A DNA stretch of 64,000 nucleotides from Chamaea fasciata (GCA_029207755.1 JARCOQ010000003.1:91652646-91716645), one strand, 5' to 3'; positions 1-14,160 are shown, counted from the stretch's first letter. Numbers and translations are program-made. Notes: a model not told the origin generated them from the letters alone.

Positions 1-425
1 ATAGGAAAAAAAAAGGAAAGAAAGTAAAATAAAATAGATGCAATAATACAAAAGACTACTGACAGAGTCAAAATACAACCTGAGCGGAGTGATGGAAGCA
101 GTCTAGATGAGGTGATTTTCTTGAAGCAGTGATCCTGTAGAAAGGTCTGGTAGCTCGGGTCCTCTAGGAATCCAGTGGGTAAGCGCCCCTCTGGTGTTCA
201 GAGTCTCAGCTTATATCTAGGCTGGAATGCTTGGTTTCTCCCTCTGGGCGGAGCATCTCACAATGGGATGGTGAGTCATGTGATAAGGCCTGATGGGCCC
301 TTTAACAGGAGATAGTCTGGGAGGGGGTTATTTGTGAGCTGTGTGGCAAAGGTGCTGATGGCCCATTAACAGAAGATAAGCCAGAGTGGAGGAGGCAGGG
401 AGCACTGCCTCACCTGGTTTCAACA
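1..425 (-). mobile_element. ERV-type LTR fragment, antisense, cut by the window edge
   Basis: On the minus strand this segment starts with TGTTGAAACCAGG at 425, a proper TG-type LTR terminus, and runs off the left edge of the window. A TATA-like stretch (minus-strand GATATAAG) lies at about 211-219. The GC-rich body has two similar sub-blocks containing 'GATGGGCCC/GCCCATTAACAG(G)AGATA' at about 291-315 and 357-379, which suggests an internal duplication. I recognise the overall sequence as an avian endogenous-retrovirus LTR, from memory and without a family name. The small minus-strand frame at 328-510 crosses the LTR end and is not a gene. Confidence 0.6.
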
Positions 426-2377
426 GTTCATGAAGATGGTGATAGAATATACTTAACGACATATTGGTATTCTGCATTTCTTGGGAGCAGTCATTCAGGA
501 CTATTGGCATGTGTATGGAAGCTCATTCAGCAAAGGATATGCTTTTGATGTATTAGCTAGCTAAAAATGCAGTGAGGAATTTGGCAGAATTTTTCAAAGG
601 AATCTTTTTTTTTTTTTTTTTAATTTAACTTTTTCCAAAGAACATCAACAATTCCTTGGACTTTTTGAGTTATAAAAAATTGTAAATTTCTCCACAGCAA
701 GTCCAGCATTGGTTCTCAGTATCTGAAAATGTTTGCTGTGGTGTAGGCTTTAATTCAGCTTCTAAGTACATAAACCTCCCCTGCTGATTTTGAACAGCAG
801 GTTTAGAAAAACATCTCCCTGAGAATTTTTAGAGGGTGTAGATTACAGATAGTGGCATACCTAGCTGAAGAGTTAAAGAAATCAGATATCATACTGAAGT
901 ATGTCTCTTTGAGAGTAATCAGGATGCTTTGTGGCTGAAGTTAGTATTGGGACTCACATGTTAAACAGACAAGGAACAACACTACAGTAAGTTAAGCCAG
1001 ACAATGTATCATCTAAATCAACTTTTTTAAACAACTAGGCTGTGAAAATGGGAATCAAACAAGTAGTGCACAGAGAATCTGATTTTCTAAGGAACAAAGC
1101 TTGAAAGTCACAGTTCAGTCAAATGACACATAAAGATCCAGTTGCAGCTAGCTCTGTGAGGACTGTAGAAGGATGCAGAACCAACCAACCAGAAAACCAA
1201 CAGGTATCAAAGCTCATAAGTAAACCACATAGTGGACAGCATGAGAGATATTAGCCAGTCTCGTGGCAGTGGTCACAAGGCAAACCATTTAAAGTAACAA
1301 TGAGAAATTCAGTGTTGTTTTGCAGTGACTCTTCTAGAAATGCTGAGTAGCCAGAATTTTAAAAATTACATAGGAAGGAATAATACAATGTTGACTTTTA
1401 CGATCTTCTTTGCATATTTTCTTTTCTTCATTAACAAGAAACAAAAATTAGGGAAATAAAATGTCTCATACTGTGTTGTTCACCTGCTGCCTCTTGGTGT
1501 TGCTTTCCTGCTGTCTTCTCCATCTGCTTTAAATTCATTTCTGAAAAGTGCCCTCCTTAAAATAAGTTCTTATTAGTCTCATAAGGAAAAAATAAGAAAG
1601 AGCAAACACAAGGACTTTTTGTTGAATTGCAAACAATTAGAACACAATGGGGAGAGGAGGAAGGGAAGAAAAACACAATACCAATTATGAATCATCCTAA
1701 AAGGTAATAAAATATGTCGTATCCTGGGATTTATATTAATTTTTTAATTTGCCTTTTGCAGGGCAAACTAATATTTTAATTAATGAAACTTTTCATTAGT
1801 GGTGGCATTAGGATTTTACTTGGTGTAACCAAAATGCTGTCTTAAGATACTAAATAGTAGTTGAAAAAATGTAACAGTATATTAGTCATGAAGACATAAG
1901 AAACAGCATTTTCAGTAATAACCCTTCCTTTTAATCACCCACTTTGCATTTCACCTGTTTGGTTTCCCTAGAAATATGAGGCCTATCTATGTCTGCTAAT
2001 TGAATTCTCATCTCTAACTCTTCATACTTTTTATACATGCATATTCCTTTAGCAGACAGGTAATTTTCTTCCTATTTTGAGCTTATTGATCCTTAGTACG
2101 TATATTTTTAACCCAATTCCTCACTTTTTTTTGCTAAGGAGTCTCTTCTGCTCACGTTTGTTTCAGTGACTGTATATCATGCATTTCTTCTTTATGACTT
2201 GTGGTCATGATGGCTTATTGCTGCAGATATACTGTGTTTCTGTGCTTGTATAGGTTTCTTTTATTTAAAAATTCTATTAAAATTACTGAAATGAGTGTAT
2301 TTTTAGAGGGTGAGTGTTGCATGTAAGTTAAGAGAACTTATCAGAAACTTATGACAGCTTTTGTCCTGCTTTTGTAG
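426..2377. other. AT-rich non-coding stretch, nothing recognised
   Basis: Between the left LTR and the exon candidate I see only AT-rich unique sequence, a T-run at about 605-621 and many in-frame stops on both strands. No RNA gene or repeat family is recognised. Confidence 0.5.
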
Positions 2378-2433
2378 GAGTACAGTGCAGCTAAAGTGGA
2401 AGTGAATGTAAAAAGGACAGTTGTAATTGAAGG
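2378..2433 (+). other. Possible short coding exon (56 nt), gene unknown
   Basis: A pyrimidine-rich run ending in TTTTGTAG at 2377 follows a plausible branch-point context (CTTATGAC, about 2348-2355). It is followed by 18 codons without a stop, reading EYSAAKVEVNVKRTVVIE, then GG and a GTAGGT donor-like hexamer starting at 2434. The length of 56 nt would make it a phase-shifting internal exon. The peptide has the charged and beta-branched mixture of real protein, but I cannot assign it to a family. No partner exon is recognisable in the window, which would fit very long introns. Chance coincidence is quite possible because only 18 codons are involved. This is an inference from splice signals and frame, not from similarity. 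Confidence 0.22.
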
Positions 2434-5400
2434 GTAGGTTGCATACACTATGAAATTATTCTTTTAAGAATTGCAACCTTTTTTGCTGTAATATGTCATA
2501 GTAGTAGCGTAGCTTTGAAATTAAGCGTGATGAAATTTACACACTATGTTAACCTTGCATAAAGGTTAGGAAGGAAAAATTTTTCACATAAAATGTGTTC
2601 TTAATTTTGTCTTTGGTGTTCTGACTGAGGCTGCAGGAACAGGCCTTAGCCCAAGTAAGAGGGAGAGAAGAGGCTTCTGCCAAGCTCCAGATACACCTGA
2701 ATGTTGAGTGATTACTGTGAGGTCTTTTCATTAGCTAATGGGGTGACATTCAGCAGATCACTCACTTTTGGCCACCTTCTTCACTATCTGTTTAAATAAG
2801 ATGGGCTACTCTTTCTCCATACATTTCTTGTCATCTCCACTTGCTCTTTTCAGTAGTGTTTTATATAACTGGCCTACCAAGCCAATTATCGTTTTCTTAC
2901 GTTTGTATGTAATTAGAGATAAATTAGATTTGGCTGTTCTACAGGCTAGGGTAGTGCTCTGCTTTTTGGGCGGGTGACTACCAACAAATGAATTTATAAA
3001 GGTCTACTAGATTTTTGGGAAAGAGTCTTCCCTGTTGCAGGAAAACATTATTTCTTTTCCTTGCTGTTCTGTTTCTACAGAATTAAGGAAATATCCAGGA
3101 CTGCAAGATTATTTTGACACTCTAACATTCACTTTTTTTAATCATGTGAAAACATAGTCTCTTGTATTTTGGGGAGTAATTTCTGTCAGGTAAGAAAGAA
3201 CACTTTGAAAAAAGTACAAATGAAAACTCTAGTTTCTCTGCTACGTGTATTGTAACTTTAGAAGACTAAAGAAAACATTTCGATCATCCATGCACCATAC
3301 TCCAGAATGCTCTTTATATACATTCAGTCTTTCAAGAGGGATTTGGGTCTTCTAAAAGTCTATTTACAAGACTGTTCTTTAATTTAAGCAGTTGAGTAGA
3401 CTAAAAGAAGCCAATCATTTTTCCGTAGTTAACAGAAAGTCCTACAAGGTTAGAAGTGAGTTTGTAAATGCCTTGAGATTTGGTGCTGGCAAATATGAAC
3501 AAGCATGAGGTTGTGCCCAGATTATGACCTCAAGCTGAAATGACCTGTCCTTCTGATGAAATGTTGTGCTTTGACTGTGCTGCGGTAATGTAAATGTCAT
3601 GGTTTGCAATGCAACTTCTTCCTGGGAAATCCATGCTTTAAAACAGTAATTCTTGCATGGCTGCAAGTGAAAAAACAGGTTACTCAAAATTTTCCCTCTT
3701 CTCTGTTTTATCTCATACTATGTACTCTAGTAACATAGAAGACTTAACTTGCTGGTCATTGGCTACCGTGATTCATAGGTAGTGCATTATATGTCATGGG
3801 GAGCACAAGTTTGGTCCCTTGAGTGTAGAAGAGGAGGCAACAATCATGGTCCTGACTGTTGGCAATAATCACACTCCTAACTGGCAGCCCAGGGGGTGTA
3901 GGCTGTCTCTGCTACAAGGGTTCACTGTTCATTTTTATTCAACTTGTTGCCCACAGGTTTAGGTGTTATTTTGTCTCCAGTGTAGCACTCTGAATTTGTC
4001 TTTGTTGAATATTGTTACTATGCTTTGTAAAGTATATTTTCAAAAAGGCATTTGTTTAAGTTTATAACAGTTTAAAATGCAAGTTTTTATGCAAGTAATT
4101 CTGAATTATAGACCTGCCTCACATTCTTTTCAGTCCCTGTAGCAAGCATTTCCTTATTTGTAAAAACATGTTTATAGAAGTAAAAATTTTTAATAAAAGA
4201 TTTAGAGTTTTTTAGGGGTTCAGACTTTATTGTTTCTCTCAGCAGTGTATGATGTTGATTCTGTATACCAAGTATTAGAGAAAAGTGATTCAATATAACT
4301 CAGATGCTGATATGTAAATTTTAATGGTTTCTAAAGAGAAGGAAATGATTCAGCTCTTTTTCATGTAACAATCCAAGACCATATGTAAATGACACACGGG
4401 ATGTAAGTCTGGGCTACATACTTGCCCCATGTAAGTTCTAATTCAAGTCCACTTTAAATGAGATAGAACAGAGTCACCAAATAAAATACTACTGATGCTT
4501 AAAGGGCAACATAAATTACATGAAATTTGCACAGCCTGTACAATGAATTGAAAGTATGTTCAGCTGGAATTTTCATCTCTATGTTTGATGGTACTTGTGT
4601 AAGTTGCTGTCAGTCACTGTGGCTCCAGTCATAATCACAGATAGGAGTGGGCATCTCCAGAGATGCCTGAGAAGGCTCAGACCAATTGTTTTCCAGGGGT
4701 GTCTATCTCTCTGTTGACTATACGGAGCCTAAGGTTACCTGCTGAAATTAAATGAGTCTCTCATACAAACATTTGAAAACACCTGGTAGTCAGATTTGAA
4801 TACTCACATACTAGAAGAAAAGGAAGTTTATTTTTCATCCAGATGGCTCTTGCTTTGCACTTTCAGTGTTTACCCAATTCTCAAAAGTAGGGCACTTTTC
4901 TTCTAAGAAGTGCACCACCATGAAGCTCTGCTTATTTTATAATTAACTATGGACCCCATTTTTGAAAAATTAATAAGAACATCAGATATTAGTGCAAATG
5001 TATTTCTAAATAACTATTTAGGATTCTTTCTAAGGTGACAGCAACATTATTTAGAACAGACTATTCAGCAAACTTCATTCAGATTTATATATTCCTAGAT
5101 TAATTCTTAGATACATCACCATTCTATAAATTCGTATTTGTACCTAAGCCTAAGAGCATATACTAATGTTCTGCCTTATTTAGGAGTGTATTGATACATT
5201 TATTGATAAATAAATTATTTCCCTTTTTAAAAAAATATCTTGCTTCTTGAGTTTTATTGAAACAGAAGCATTCATACAACTTCATTTTCCGTTGCTTGTA
5301 GCCCTATAACACCTCTTTAACAAATAAAGGAGTACACTGGTTAGGTTCAAGGAGATGGTACTGTTTTTGATTTTAAATTATGACAGCAAGTGTAATAAGA

Positions 5401-8400
5401 TTTTGTATTTATTTCTTTTTATTAAAAGAAGCTCATTTTCAAACAATGTATGTACTTGTTTTAATACTTGATACTGTCAAAGTCCTAGTGCTAGATGTTG
5501 CACAGTTCTTAAAATTTCTTATTTATGCACTAAGACTGTGTTTTGACATGGAAGCTGTAAATGCCTCTTAATTTCAATGGTGTATAAACTACCACAATTT
5601 CATTATACTAACAGAAAAAATATTTATACATCTGAGTATACTGAAGATTTTGGGCAATTATGTCAATACTGTAGACTAACAAAAATATAAACAGATATGT
5701 AGAAATGATCTTGAAAAAATATTTCAGACATTTTTACTGACCTAAAAACTTTGGCCATGGGCTACTTGTGTATTCATTTAAATACAGAGTCATCTTTAGA
5801 AGCATTCATATTTATACTCACATGCACCCCGATACAATAAAGAAAGTGAAGTATGGTATCTTCCAATGAAATCAGATTAGTAATTTCAGGTATACATGAT
5901 TTGTCACTGCCAAATATTGGTATAACAAATTATATGTCTGGAACTCTGATACTGCTTGAAAGCAATAAAAAAAAATAAAAAAGCTTGGAACTGGAACTCA
6001 GTTCCATGTGAAACTGGGAATTTGCTAAATTCCTTTCTAGTGGTTGAAATAATCATAAAAATGTAAGAATAAAGCTATAGCTAGAAATTGGCTTGCTGGA
6101 TCACTTCCAAGTTTCAGCGCTAATCTGATATTCAAGATGTGACAATGGGCAGTCATAAAAGCTTGATGTAGATACTTATTTCTAGTTCATTTCTGTTTAG
6201 TCTTGTATTATGACAAGTTGCATCTGAAGTCTCTCTTTTGTTACAAATTTTTGCCCAGAATCATTCAGGAAATCAGACCTAAGTGTCTCAGTAACTTTGT
6301 GCCCGTCGTACTGCTGAATTTAGTAATAATTGTGTTGCATGCAGTCATTAGCATGACCAACATACAAGCTTCACTGTGGACCATATAAGTGATTTCTCCT
6401 GTGGATACTATCACTGGATCTTAAGCAACTTTGCAGAACAGATTTGACTTCATTTTTAAATACTAGTCTAATTATCCCTACAGAGTAAATTGCATGGCAT
6501 TTAGTTTGACTATTTTGAAAGCCTAAGATCTGAGACTGCTTTGCAGCAGTTTAAAATTTGCATTTCCAGGGAGTTATTTAAACCAGATGTTTAACCACTA
6601 AATTTCTTTTGTATCTCAACTTTTCACCTAGATAAGAATATCCCTTATGAATATATTGAGACAAATGGCAATTATTGTTATACAGCAGATAGATGCTATT
6701 GATATTAAAATCAGAGAAATATCTCAATTTTAGTCAGTGAATTTTTCAGGTCCTTGTAAAATACTGTGTTTTCACAGTAAGGGTTTCTGCACCCCAGTAT
6801 ATACAATACGACATACAATGTTTGGTAAGATGAAACTAAAGAAACAGTAGAAGATGACTGACCTCCTTTAAAGAGGGAAGCATACAAGTATTCCCATAAA
6901 GCAATGTTGGTAATTCTTCTAGTTGTTGGGCAAGTAATCCGTGACATCAGGAGTGTAACTATCCCAGGGTTTGTTAACATCAGCATTGTTAATGTCAACT
7001 TAGTTCTATGCTTGTAAAACAAAGGTGAGAAGCATGACCAAAGGGAATCTCCTGTCTCATTCAGAGTTTTCAGTGTTGGGAAGTATTTGGGGGCTATTAC
7101 TCACTGACCCTGGAATCAACTAGAAGAAACACAATGGAATTTTTTTCTTTTAAAGTACACTATGGAGAAATGGCAGCTCTTTTCCTTAAGGCTCTCATTC
7201 TTCTAATCCATCCTTAAGTGGAAATCAATGGTTTCTCTCAGAGGTTTTCAAGCCTGTCTCCCATGCAGGTGGAAAGGAAAAAGAAGAAACAACTGCAGAC
7301 CTATCATCTTCCTTAACAGACTTGCTGTTTTCAAAGAAAAAAGAATCATCCCCTCTCAGAATACTTACCTCATCATTATGACTCACCCTCCAAAAATTTT
7401 TGCCTTCCCACTTCATCCTCTGTCACCAGGCTAGATAAATCAACATCTGAAACAATGCCCTCCTGCTTCCCTTTATTTTTAAACCACTCTGAATTGTATG
7501 AATGTTATAGCCAACACATCACACAGCAGCCTCTTTATTCCTGTACAGAAAGGAAAGCTCAAAGGTCTTCAAGCTGTTAATAATAAAGCCCTAAAAATAG
7601 AAAGCACAGATTTTTTTTTAATAAAAACTAAGTGACAGAATTTATAGTAATTGGGTAATCCTTTGCAACTCTGAAATAATTTTCTAACTCAACATTTCTG
7701 ACCTAGTAATGAATAGTAACGTCATTTGCCCCGTACTTCTTCAGATCAACATTCCAAGATTCATTCTTTCATTTCTTTTAGAGAAATGTAGTCTCAGAGA
7801 CTTGTAACATTAAAATCCTAAACCCTTAGTGGTGCTTGTGGAAAAATGTTGACATGCAGTACAATAAAAGGTAAATCTAATTAGATATAGGCTGTGTTTT
7901 TCCTCTCCTGCATAAAAGTTCTTGTTGCCTTTCTAATGTCCTTCTAAAAGAAGAAAGTGGAAAGACAAGAAAATTGGGGTGTAGAAGGAGAAATGGACTG
8001 GAAGTACACAAGAAGAGCTATTTTGCAATGTTATGTCTTCTGTGAATTTTTATATGAAATCTCTGAGAGCCTTAAGAAGGAAAAGATTTTATTGTTAAAG
8101 AGTTAATATACTCTTCAAGAGATATGCCTGTCTTGATTTCCCTCTGAAAAAAAATCTCATTAAAGCTTCTGAATGCATATTTTGCTTCTTTTTGGATGAT
8201 CAGCTCTTATTTAAATATGGTGCTGTGAATTTCAGTAGAATGGTCATTATTGTAAAGAAGTTAGGAAGTTCAAGGTCCAGTTTCGAGAAAGAATAAAACT
8301 GGAAAGCAAAATATGGTACTTCATATTCTGGTTTATCAGTTTAGTCTGAGGGTATGGAAGGTCTGGACCTTAGTGGGTAGGATTCATAAACCAGTGTTCA

Positions 8401-11400
8401 GGTTTTCAACAGTGACCCATACTCTATCTACATGAAGGATTCTGTCCTGCTTCCAGCATTAAAATGGGATAGTAAAGTTGTTGGATATGGCTGATAAAGC
8501 AACAGTGCTGAAAGGATTTTTTTGCCCTTGAGACTTACATTATTTTTACCTCTTAACTATGTTTGATGTCTGAAAATACATTCAGATGTGTAATTGCTTT
8601 GTGTTTTCCTCAAGATGGGTTTTTAATTTAAAATTACTCATACATAAGGCTAAACAACTTGGAAGGGAGTAATTTTGCTTCCAAATGTTTTTGTTCAAAT
8701 GTATCTTAAATGTTGATCTTATTCAGAAAAATGTTCCCTGTTTCTGCGGAATGCTGCTTGTGTGCCTTCCCAGGGCTTTGTACACCTTCCAGGAAGCATT
8801 GATGTTAGAGTGCTCTTTCTGAGAATGCATGACCTGGCGTGCTTTTGAAAAGGGATTGAAAATCTGTAGCAGATGGTATAGTGCTTCAGAATTTTGATTC
8901 TGAAGGAGAATCTTTGGAAGGCAATAAAAGCTCTTCATGATACCTTTCTTTATTAAGGATGTGTTTCTCTGCATTTTCATTACCATCAAGTAAACAGGTC
9001 ATAGTAAAAGAATTAAAACAGGCATTAATTCTCCATGCTTTCAAAGCAATCTTGAATTTCACATCAGAATGTGCTTTTCATGAATTCTTGTGTTTTGTCT
9101 GGCTTTTGTGGTGTAGTAGAATGCTACTATCTTGCGCTGCTCTTTTGTTACTGACATTTTCTTTGAGAAACCTCTGACTGTGTCAGTGAGATCACAAATT
9201 AGAAGCAATATCAGGACCAACCTGTAATTAATTGACAAGACATAAAGGAAATTATGCTGAGAATCCATATTGTCCATTGAATTAACAAGAGTTTCCCAAA
9301 TAGGGCAGCTGAAGGAAGAGCTATACTTTGTTTCCCGTGTTGTAACTGATAATGAAAAATTTTTATATATGCTGTTTGAAAATAAAATTATAGACAAACA
9401 ACAGCACAGAAAGATGAAACAATAATTGTCTGAAAGAAAAGAAAAAACCCAAGTGACAAAAATCTCAAATTTGTTTTTGAAGTAAAGTATAATGGAAAGA
9501 CACTGGTGCATTTCCATTTGCAGTAACATGTCAAGAAAATAGGATTGGAGAAGAAGAACATGAAGATGAAGCAGAACAGGTGTTGTGGACAGTAAAATTG
9601 ATAACCATGGCTCAAAAAAGCATAATGGACAAAAGCATTCCATAAATGTTTATTTTATATTGCCATGAGAATCACTTACTGGCGTGAAATCTCTCTCACT
9701 TCTCTGCAGCAGCAAACATTCCCAAAGAGCATCCTGAAATCCAAATTGGTTTTCGTCTTTCAGGACAAGATACATCCTTCCCTCTGTTTTATGTCCTTAA
9801 CATCACATAATGTATGTGCTTAAAAAAAGAATTCAAGCTAATGAAAAAAAATCTAAAAGACCCAATTTTAACTTGTTCCCTTTACCTAAATAAAAGATTT
9901 AAATTCAGTGTGCACATTTATTATCTTATACTGTATCTTATAAAAATTTCAAATCCCTGTTGACTAAAAATTCAGACATTTTAAATCTTGCTTTAATTCT
10001 GAGTGAAAACAAACCCAACATTAGTTGACATATGAAAAACTATCAAGAAAAATATATAATATTAAAGATTTATGATCGTCTGAAAAATTATTTCATGCTT
10101 CATTAGAGAAACACCTTCAGCAAGACTGAACGATTACAGCATACTAGCTTGATCTTTCATACTTTCTTGATCTTTGTAGAGATTTTGAAAAATAATTTCA
10201 TTATCTGCTATTTTTTGATCTTTCATTTACAGCAGACCTCTTGATGCAGCATGAGTGTCATTTTGCTGTGCTTGATGGCATTACAGTGCCTAGTGTAGTT
10301 ATTCCTGAGGTGACTTCCCATCTGGTTTTTGTGCAGTTCTTTGAAAGGCATCATGTTTGCACTTGTGATAATGTCCAGGTGCTTTGGTTGACTTATAATC
10401 TGTCCTGAACAAATGCATCATTGTAGACAAGAGAAGTATCTAATTTCAGTAGAAAACAGAAACCACTCATTCTGTTAGCTATTCAAAAGCAATTCGTTAC
10501 CCATATAGACATCTTCTTTAGCAAGTAGGTCTGAACTGTCTAAATTTGGGTCCCCAAAATGTATTTTCTAAGTAAATATTTTCAAAAAGTGGGAACATCT
10601 ACAATTTATTGTTAGTCTTACAAATATTCACTCCTTCTCCATTTACGTAATTGACTTTTGGTCATGTACTTTGAAAATGCTGAAGTTGACTAGAGTATGG
10701 ATATTATATATATTTATAATATACCTGCAAGAGGTATTGATATTCATCGTTACAACTCCATGGACCACAGAAAGGCCCCTAAACAAAATTACACTAAAAT
10801 ATTTTTAATTTGCATAAAATAATGTTTTGATAACCTTTCATAAAATCTACAACACGAAATTGAGTGATGTGAAAACTGGTTCATGTTCTTTTTTTCTCTA
10901 CTTATTTATTTCTCTGTGAATGACTGGTTCCTTTTCAGGGTTGAAAGGGAGGATTCACTAAACTAAGTGCAATCTTAGTTTCTGATTTTTTAGTCTCCTT
11001 TAAAGTCACTACCAGGTACTACTTGAATAAATTTCATCTCATTTTTATATTAAACCTCCTCCTCCATTTCATTGGTTCTGTTTCTCTCTCTTGACATTTA
11101 AAAAAACCCCAGAACTTTGAAGGGTGATGAGCTTTTATGTGAAGATTGATACAGGGGATGTCTGAAGTTAATTCAGCTGTATTGCCCAAAGTTTCAAAAC
11201 TTTTTTGAAACTTTTTTTGAAAAAGCTTTTGCCTTGACCTGCCTAGCATGGAAAGCTTGTTTCAGAACCTCGAAAAACTCTCTGGTGATGTAGAGACCTT
11301 TATGGGTGAGTTTTTCAGGTGATCATATGAGATGTGAGACTGTGGTTGGAATCAGCCTCGAATGGATCAGCCAGTGGATGGCTTTTTTGCACACACGCAG

Positions 11401-13580
11401 GAGGAGTGAATTTAATACTAGTTTTTTTGTTTTCTTGTTTTAGAGAACAGCAACACTTTGAACACAGGGCAGTATTCCAAAATTCTACATATTCAAAGGA
11501 AACTTTTAATGCCTGCTTCAGCACAAAAATCTAAATGTATTTTGTGGAGCAATACTTATTTTCTTCCTTTTCTGCAACTGTGAAAAACAGATCTGTTTTA
11601 AAAGTTACAGAATGTATTTCATCTTTTTTATGATCTGGGATACAATACAAAGAGGAATGCTTCTGTTCTGGGATAACATTCATTGTACTTGGATGAGCAG
11701 TAGGCACAAAAGGTTTGCTGCCAGAATTTCAAGAGAACATGAGATCATTGATCAGTTCCTGAATCTTGGACTGCTGAATGGGCATGCTGAAAAGATGTAG
11801 TCTGTCATTTTTTTTGTCAGTAAGCAAACTTAAAAATTAACCATCTTAAGGACTTCCATCAGCTGATAATCATAGTTATGAACAGAATATGCTACCCTAC
11901 TAGTAACTTAACCATGAATCCACTGACAGCATATAACCTGTGTGATATCTTAAATGGTGTTATCTTGTTGTAAAAAAAACCATGAAATTTCAAATATAGT
12001 TTAATGTTGGGTAATTAGCATTTTAGCACTGGGAAAAATCAACAGCACTCATTTACCTGTTTAATTAGTTGGTGAAATGTATCACTGACTGAAATTGGAA
12101 TATCTTTAAACACTGGAAAGAAAACCTATACTAACCTATTTTCCTAATGTAAAAATCTGTGTATTTTCTGCAAAATGTAATTATGGTCTCTTGTGTTCAC
12201 AGACAACATCTTTTGAAGAACAAAGAAACAATCAAACATAAGTTCCTGGTCTTTTTCCAGAGGAGAAAATTTAAATTCTAATGAAATTGGGTTAATACTT
12301 TAAAAGAGTACTGAAATTATGTGTAATCACTGTAATTTTCACATTGGTTTTGTAATGTATTTTTGTAGCTCGAAATCCAAAGAAAGGGGAAGAATTTTGA
12401 GAATATCCATATTCATCAAGGATCAGATCTTAATGTGTATTTTTGAACACTGCTTTTTTTATTGTTTGCCTGAGAGGTGCTAGACTAGGCTCTGAATGCT
12501 TTGAATTACTTTCAGCTATGTTTTCAGATTTGAACTGCAATTCTTGTGAGGTTTGTGATTGCTGTTTCTAGTGAAAATTAGTAAAGAAGAGTGCTACTAT
12601 TCCAAGTGCTATACAAATAATCGTATCAAAAGAAGTACAGAAGAATTAACTTGTCACTTCAATGCTGTAGCTTTATGTCTGTTAAAATTCATATGCATGG
12701 CAATGAAAGGTTTTGCATTTTACAGATGAGGGGACATTCTTCTTTGACCTTGCCTTATTTTCTTTGCAGAAAACCTGTGATACTAAAATTCCTCACATTT
12801 TTTTCCTCTGGGTTACCTGTAACTCTGTTTTGTAGGCAGCAGATAATTCACATCAACCATTATCTGTGTAATAGCATTCAATACTGTCAACTCTCATTCA
12901 TATTTTGTGTATATACAAATACTGAGCTTTTGGTTTGCACCTCAGTTCATACCAGTCTGTACTGACTGGGAAAGCTGCAACTCTGCCATATGCTTCCTGG
13001 AGGAAATGGGTGTCTTCTTTATGTTGCTGTTTTTCCTTTTAGTCCATTCCTAAAACTGATCTTCCAGTCAGTGTAGCTAGGAGGGGCAGAGGATGCTTTC
13101 CCATCCTCTGTCTTTGCTCCTTTCCTGTCAAAACTTGACAGGTTTCTCTCATAAATTACCATTGACTCACTTCCTCTTTCATACCATCAATACCAGAAGT
13201 TTCCATTTCCTCTTCTACCTGACAGCTTGGGAATAGTCTGATGGGAATCACTGGCGTAAGGCTTTTTTATCTGCCTCCTGACGCAGTCCTGATGAAAAAA
13301 AGGGAGAAAAGGAGACAATATCTCCCTGTGTCTTCCAGACACCTGAGACAAGGTGGTGAAGCTGACCTTAGAGTTGATGACAGACTTGTCAAGGCTAGGA
13401 AAAATTTTGAGATCTACAGAGCACAGTGATTGCTGATCAGTAAATGGATTTATGATAGCTTCTGCAAGAAAAGAAAAGGAATTATATTACTGATATTTAC
13501 ATTAGTGAGCAACAGAAATTTTCGAATGTTCTTTATTTACAGTATAATAGGACCTAAATGGAATAAAGCAATATACTTTA
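2434..13580. other. Long AT-rich non-coding stretch
   Basis: No gene, RNA gene or repeat family is recognised in about 11 kb. Open frames are short and unrelated to anything I know. The longest (9059-9643, minus, 194 codons) lies where the plus strand is purine-rich, which depletes stop codons on the minus strand. A short inverted repeat (GGCATCTC / GAGATGCC, 4650-4667) and an AT-rich palindromic patch near 10700-10720 are the only structures noted. Confidence 0.5.
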
Positions 13581-13586
13581 AACCTC

Positions 13587-13885
13587 ATGATATATGAAAA
13601 ATATGCTTGTTTGTTTGGGGTTTTTGAAGGTGTCTTTCTTGAGGGAGGGGAGTGTGTATGGAAGGTTTCTTTGGAGTTTTGGTTTGCTTTTTTTCTCTGG
13701 GAGGATGGGGGGACACTTCTGGGGTTTTCTTTTGCTTCGTTTTGTTTTCCCGAAGAGAAAGGGATCTCCTCTGTGACCTTTTATTTGTATATCTGTTTGT
13801 TTGCTTTGAAATTTGTGGAGATGATGTTCCCTCCCACCCCGCCCCAACTTCATTTGCAGTCTTCAGAACATACTAATAGGTTATA
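13587..13885. other. Strand-skewed G/T-rich segment
   Basis: The plus strand is rich in G and T with runs such as TTTGTTTGGGG and few A or C residues until about 13850. Both strands stay open for 90 or more codons here (minus 13578-13853, plus 13587-13886), and three plus frames overlap. That is the behaviour of low-complexity DNA, not of a gene. It precedes an A/C-rich tract at 14092-14159 with roughly complementary composition. Confidence 0.5.
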
Positions 13886-14091
13886 ATTGGTATAATATTA
13901 TACTAGTATGACATACTGTTTGTGGGTTTTGTAACTAGTTCATAGTTAGATGGTTTTTATAAGGCTTTTGTTTGCCAAAACACATTGTTACATACTATCT
14001 TCAACTAACAAGTAATAGTATCATCCTTCATGTTTTTTAAGGGAAGAGCTGTAGAGATGGTATTTGGAAGCTTAAGTGAGGCTATTTAAAG

Positions 14092-14159
14092 AAAAAAAAC
14101 AAAACAAACAAACAAAAAAAACCAAAAAAAAAACCCAAACAAACAAAAAAACCCCAAAC
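14092..14159. repeat. A-rich (AAAC)n-like low-complexity tract
   Basis: Sixty-eight bases contain only A and C, with AAAC and AAACCCC units. This is a simple repeat with no coding content. Confidence 0.85.
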
Positions 14160-14160
14160 G

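Noticed and set aside
3181..3196. CAG|GTAAG junctions (also near 30916, and a GTAGGT form near 56899) as recursive splice sites
   Set aside because: CAGGTRAG is expected about twice per strand in 64 kb by chance, and the upstream pyrimidine tracts here are weak.
13578..13886. Overlapping 90-99 codon frames on both strands
   Set aside because: Strand-skewed G/T-rich DNA keeps both strands open. No domain or start context is seen.
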